64,000 nucleotides of DNA from Turritopsis dohrnii (taxonomy: Eukaryota > Cnidaria > Hydrozoa > Anthoathecata > Oceaniidae), in contig BQMF02000760.1 of assembly GCA_027922465.2 (NCBI GenBank), forward strand, positions 1 to 64,000. The letters are read 5' to 3'. The notes beneath the pieces were generated by a model. It did not search any database. It was given only the letters and a program-made list of their open reading frames with translations, and was not told the DNA's origin. A program made the translations under genes and the position numbers. Below, piece after piece: positions 61,670 through 64,000 of this stretch (positions are counted from its first letter, which is position 1; each line of letters begins with the position of its first letter).

Positions 61670-62150
61670 GAAAATGCAGCCACGCGAGTTAAATGGCACT
61701 ATGGCCGTCGCAGCGGAAACTGGACGCATAGATATAATTAGGGTATGTGAAGGAAATATGGGGAACTAACCTTAATTTGGTTATGAAATTTGCAGCGAAA
61801 GATGGACATATTTCGTCAAATCGTGTAAGGAATGGGATGCAAGTGAGTTTAATGATGCTATGTATTCTGCAGCTGAATATGGGTACATCGACATTATAAT
61901 GTTATAATGCGACTCAATTTGATCGTGCTATGATTGCTGCACCAAGATTTGGTCACATCGAAATTGTGTAAAGAATATGTAACAACTGACTTCGAAAAAT
62001 CCATGGTTACTGCAGCGGAAAAAGTTTATATCTCAATTGTCAAGTGCAAAGAATAGGGTGCAACTCACTTTGATCGTGCTATGAGTACTGCAAGCCTTTC
62101 ATGTTTACATCTAGATCGTCAAGTTGTGCAAGGAATGGAGCTTAGCTGAC
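61670..62150 (+). pseudogene. Decayed ankyrin-like repeat gene
   Basis: Plus-strand remnants of about five 33-residue units, scattered over frames: AAETGRIDIIRVCEG, MKFAAKDGHI, MYSAAEYGYIDII, AAPRFGHIEIV and similar, alternating with an EWGAT-type loop. The A-A-x-x-G-H-I-x-I-V core is ankyrin-like. Many stops and indels. Such arrays occur in large DNA viruses and virus-like elements, which would fit the nearby packaging ATPase, but they also occur in host genes. Confidence 0.55.
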
Positions 62151-62271
62151 TTTTAACTCGAGCATGCGCTGCGGTGAAAAAAGGATGCGTTGTTTCCACT
62201 ATCGCAGATAATGGAAACAGAGTTTCTTTCCTTATTCTGCATCACTGTCGGATGCTTAGGGGAGCGAGTCA

Positions 62272-62300
62272 GCGCATGCGCATTCAGACTTGTATATAAG
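62272..62300 (+). promoter_or_regulatory. NRF1-like box plus TATA-like box
   Basis: GCGCATGCGCATT (62272-62284) is identical to 55823-55835 and is followed 8 bases later by TATATAAG (62293-62300). No gene is recognised downstream. Confidence 0.45.
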
Positions 62301-62984
62301 TCGGATCTGGTGGACAACCAGCTCTCTCTCTCGTCACTTGGCTTTGAGTATCGCAAACTTTCTAGTTTTCTTCGAGCTAAATAGTTTGTTAGCATTCTTA
62401 ATGTTTTTTGATTGATTAAATTGATTATCTTTCATTTTTCTTTTATACCGCATCGTCTGCAACACTGGATTGTACAAACTTTACCACGAGAAAGAAACGC
62501 ATGTTTTTCCTGATAAAAAAAGTACAGAAAGATTACAGAAATAATACAAACGATAGTTATAATGATAATGATAAAGAAAGAACAAGACACCCTTAAACTT
62601 CGGGGGTATAGGCGACTAATGCAATTGGTTCGAAGACGATGTTTCCTCTGAGGGGGGTTTTCGCTGCCGGCTAGTATGGTGATACAGGAGATTAAGTGTA
62701 AATGATAAGTTTGTTGTACCAACCAAGACAATTCTTCCATAATTGTTGTTTACTATTCTTATTTCCCTGACTGTTTAGAAGAAGTGGAAAGAAACATCTC
62801 AATCATTGAGTCGCGCAAGAAGTGTGGTGCAAGCGATTTCAGTAGACAGAAAGAGATGATAAAGTTGTGTCAACGGCGCAGAGTAAAGTTATTGAATAAC
62901 TTTAAAAGAATCTGGAAATTCAAGTCGCAGAAGAAGATATGCAAATTTACTCTTATAGTTTTAATATAATCCCAATTTTCAATT
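62301..62984. other. Non-coding or unresolved stretch
   Basis: No gene recognised. A 62-codon plus frame at 62784-62969 is Lys/Arg-rich but lacks family features. Confidence 0.4.
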
Positions 62985-63655
62985 ACATTTGTTCATCGAT
63001 TAATTGATATCGTATTTTTCTTTTGGAGACCACACAAAGAGCATTTTACATCATCTTCTAATTTTCTTTGGAATCGATGAACAAACTTGTGTAATGATCC
63101 AGAGACTATATTTCTTACTTCTACCCGAAATTGCAGGATCAAGGAGTGTGGTACTATGTTTATCAAGTGATGTATCGTCAATGACATCATCGATAACGAA
63201 AAGAGTCGATTGATTCGCGAAACGAATTGAAAAGAACTTTAAATATTCATCCATAAACTTATTCTCATCTTGGATGAGAAAAATATCAATATCTACCCAA
63301 AAAAGGAGTGATATGTAGAATTACATTTTAAAGTTGGACACAAAATTACTATAATATTCGAAGCAAATTTAAAATCGATTTTGTGAGAAACAAAATCAAT
63401 TCTGTCTTTCCACAGCCAATTTTTCCACTAAAATATTGCTGTACAATCTTTAACAAGATTCATTTCTTCACTCAATAAGCCAATGATTTAAACCGAAAAT
63501 CTTCAAAATCAATTTCCGCATCTTGCCAAATAAAGAGATATGCTTTAATAGGTCCAATCATATCTGAAATCTTTTTAACATGCAAAGTTACACGATAAGA
63601 GGAATTTCTAACTCCTCTATCTGAACCGTGAAAGGAATTATCAGACAGAGATGCG
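62985..63655 (-). pseudogene. Polinton-type packaging ATPase, broken
   Basis: Minus-strand pieces in several frames: an N-terminal part with ISDMIGPIKAYLFIW and EIDFEDFRFKSL, a Walker A SGKIGCGKTEL (near 63400), then STLFVIDDV (Walker B, near 63205), AISGRSKKYSLWIITQ and SSIPKKIRR. The order and motifs match FtsK/HerA-type genome-packaging ATPases of Polintons and adintoviruses. Stops and shifts after DFRFKSLAY and between the Walker motifs show it is dead. It could be from the same family as the element at 1-7 kb, though not demonstrably the same copy. Confidence 0.72.
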
Positions 63656-64000
63656 AAATCTAAGAAGAATGCAAATTTATTATGAAAGAAAGAAAGAAAA
63701 GAAATCTTCGGAAAATACTACGGAATATCCAACTTCCCATGTCTCGAAAGTAAATGGTGGTGGAAACTTCAGATATGTTTGGGTTGTAAAAATTCTCTTC
63801 GTCAAATTCTACCTTTTTCTTTTCGTTTCATCGATAAAAGCAATGCATGTTCCTTTTAAACTCTGTGAAGTTTTAGTAATGTAAATGTTCCATAATGTAT
63901 CTTTTTTAGTTAGGGTTAAGATGCGATGTCTCAAAAATTCTGCTGAACGGTAGCACTCGGGATTGAAACGACTGGTAAATTTGATTTCTAAATTCTTGAT
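63656..64000. other. Window edge, nothing identified
   Basis: AT-rich; a 77-codon plus frame (63651-63884) overlaps the ATPase remnant and has no recognised features. Confidence 0.4.

Noticed and set aside
62784..62969. A basic 62-codon plus-strand frame
   Set aside because: No recognisable features and no support from neighbours.

Overview
The window is AT-rich animal DNA made almost entirely of transposable elements; I found no intact host gene. Short GT-AG introns inside transposon genes, tRNA-derived SINEs, and the mix of element types (Polinton, DIRS/Ngaro, BEL, Gypsy, an integrase-core DNA transposon, ISL2EU, mariner, Helitron, LINE) mark a metazoan. The family mix is most like a cnidarian or another early-branching invertebrate, but I cannot name a species.

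Left edge (1-7.2 kb, minus strand): a Polinton/Maverick (adintovirus-like) segment. It has a broken retroviral-type integrase at the window edge, four tightly packed small genes (three with membrane segments), an intact 1311-residue protein-primed type DNA polymerase B, and a repeat-rich presumed terminus. A tRNA-derived SINE sits between the small genes and the polymerase.

Centre (8.8-35.7 kb): a nest that can be dissected to the base pair. A Gypsy retrotransposon (identical 92-bp LTRs, 5-bp TSD, gag and pol in one frame split by a UGA-CUA stop) is cut in the integrase catalytic-Glu codon by a 22.8-kb TIR transposon with a 6-bp TSD, which I assign to IS3EU-like. That element encodes an integrase-core transposase and a HECT ubiquitin-ligase protein. 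It is itself loaded with passengers: an ISL2EU-like element (TSD AT) that contains a mariner (TSD TA), a complete DIRS element, an unclassified element with repeated TGTCCCATACGTAAC boxes, and a 3.1-kb element with iteron TIRs that contains further repeats and a TTAA MITE. Because the outer host has identical LTRs and open frames while the passengers are decayed, the loaded element may have moved recently as one block.

Right-centre (35.7-45.9 kb): AT-rich spacer with a tRNA SINE, then a CR1/L2-type LINE (minus) interrupted by a 3.66-kb Helitron whose removal restores the LINE frame.

Right (45.9-64 kb): a DIRS-like element (gag near 45.9 kb, RT resuming at 60.1 kb) interrupted by a TTAA MITE region, by a young BEL/Pao retrotransposon (99% identical LTRs, TSD agcat), and by a second tyrosine-recombinase retroelement of Ngaro/DIRS type. 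The edge holds decayed ankyrin-like repeats and a broken Polinton-type packaging ATPase.

How the genes work together: each element brings its own replication or integration machinery. Those machineries now cut one another, so most copies could move only with enzymes supplied in trans.
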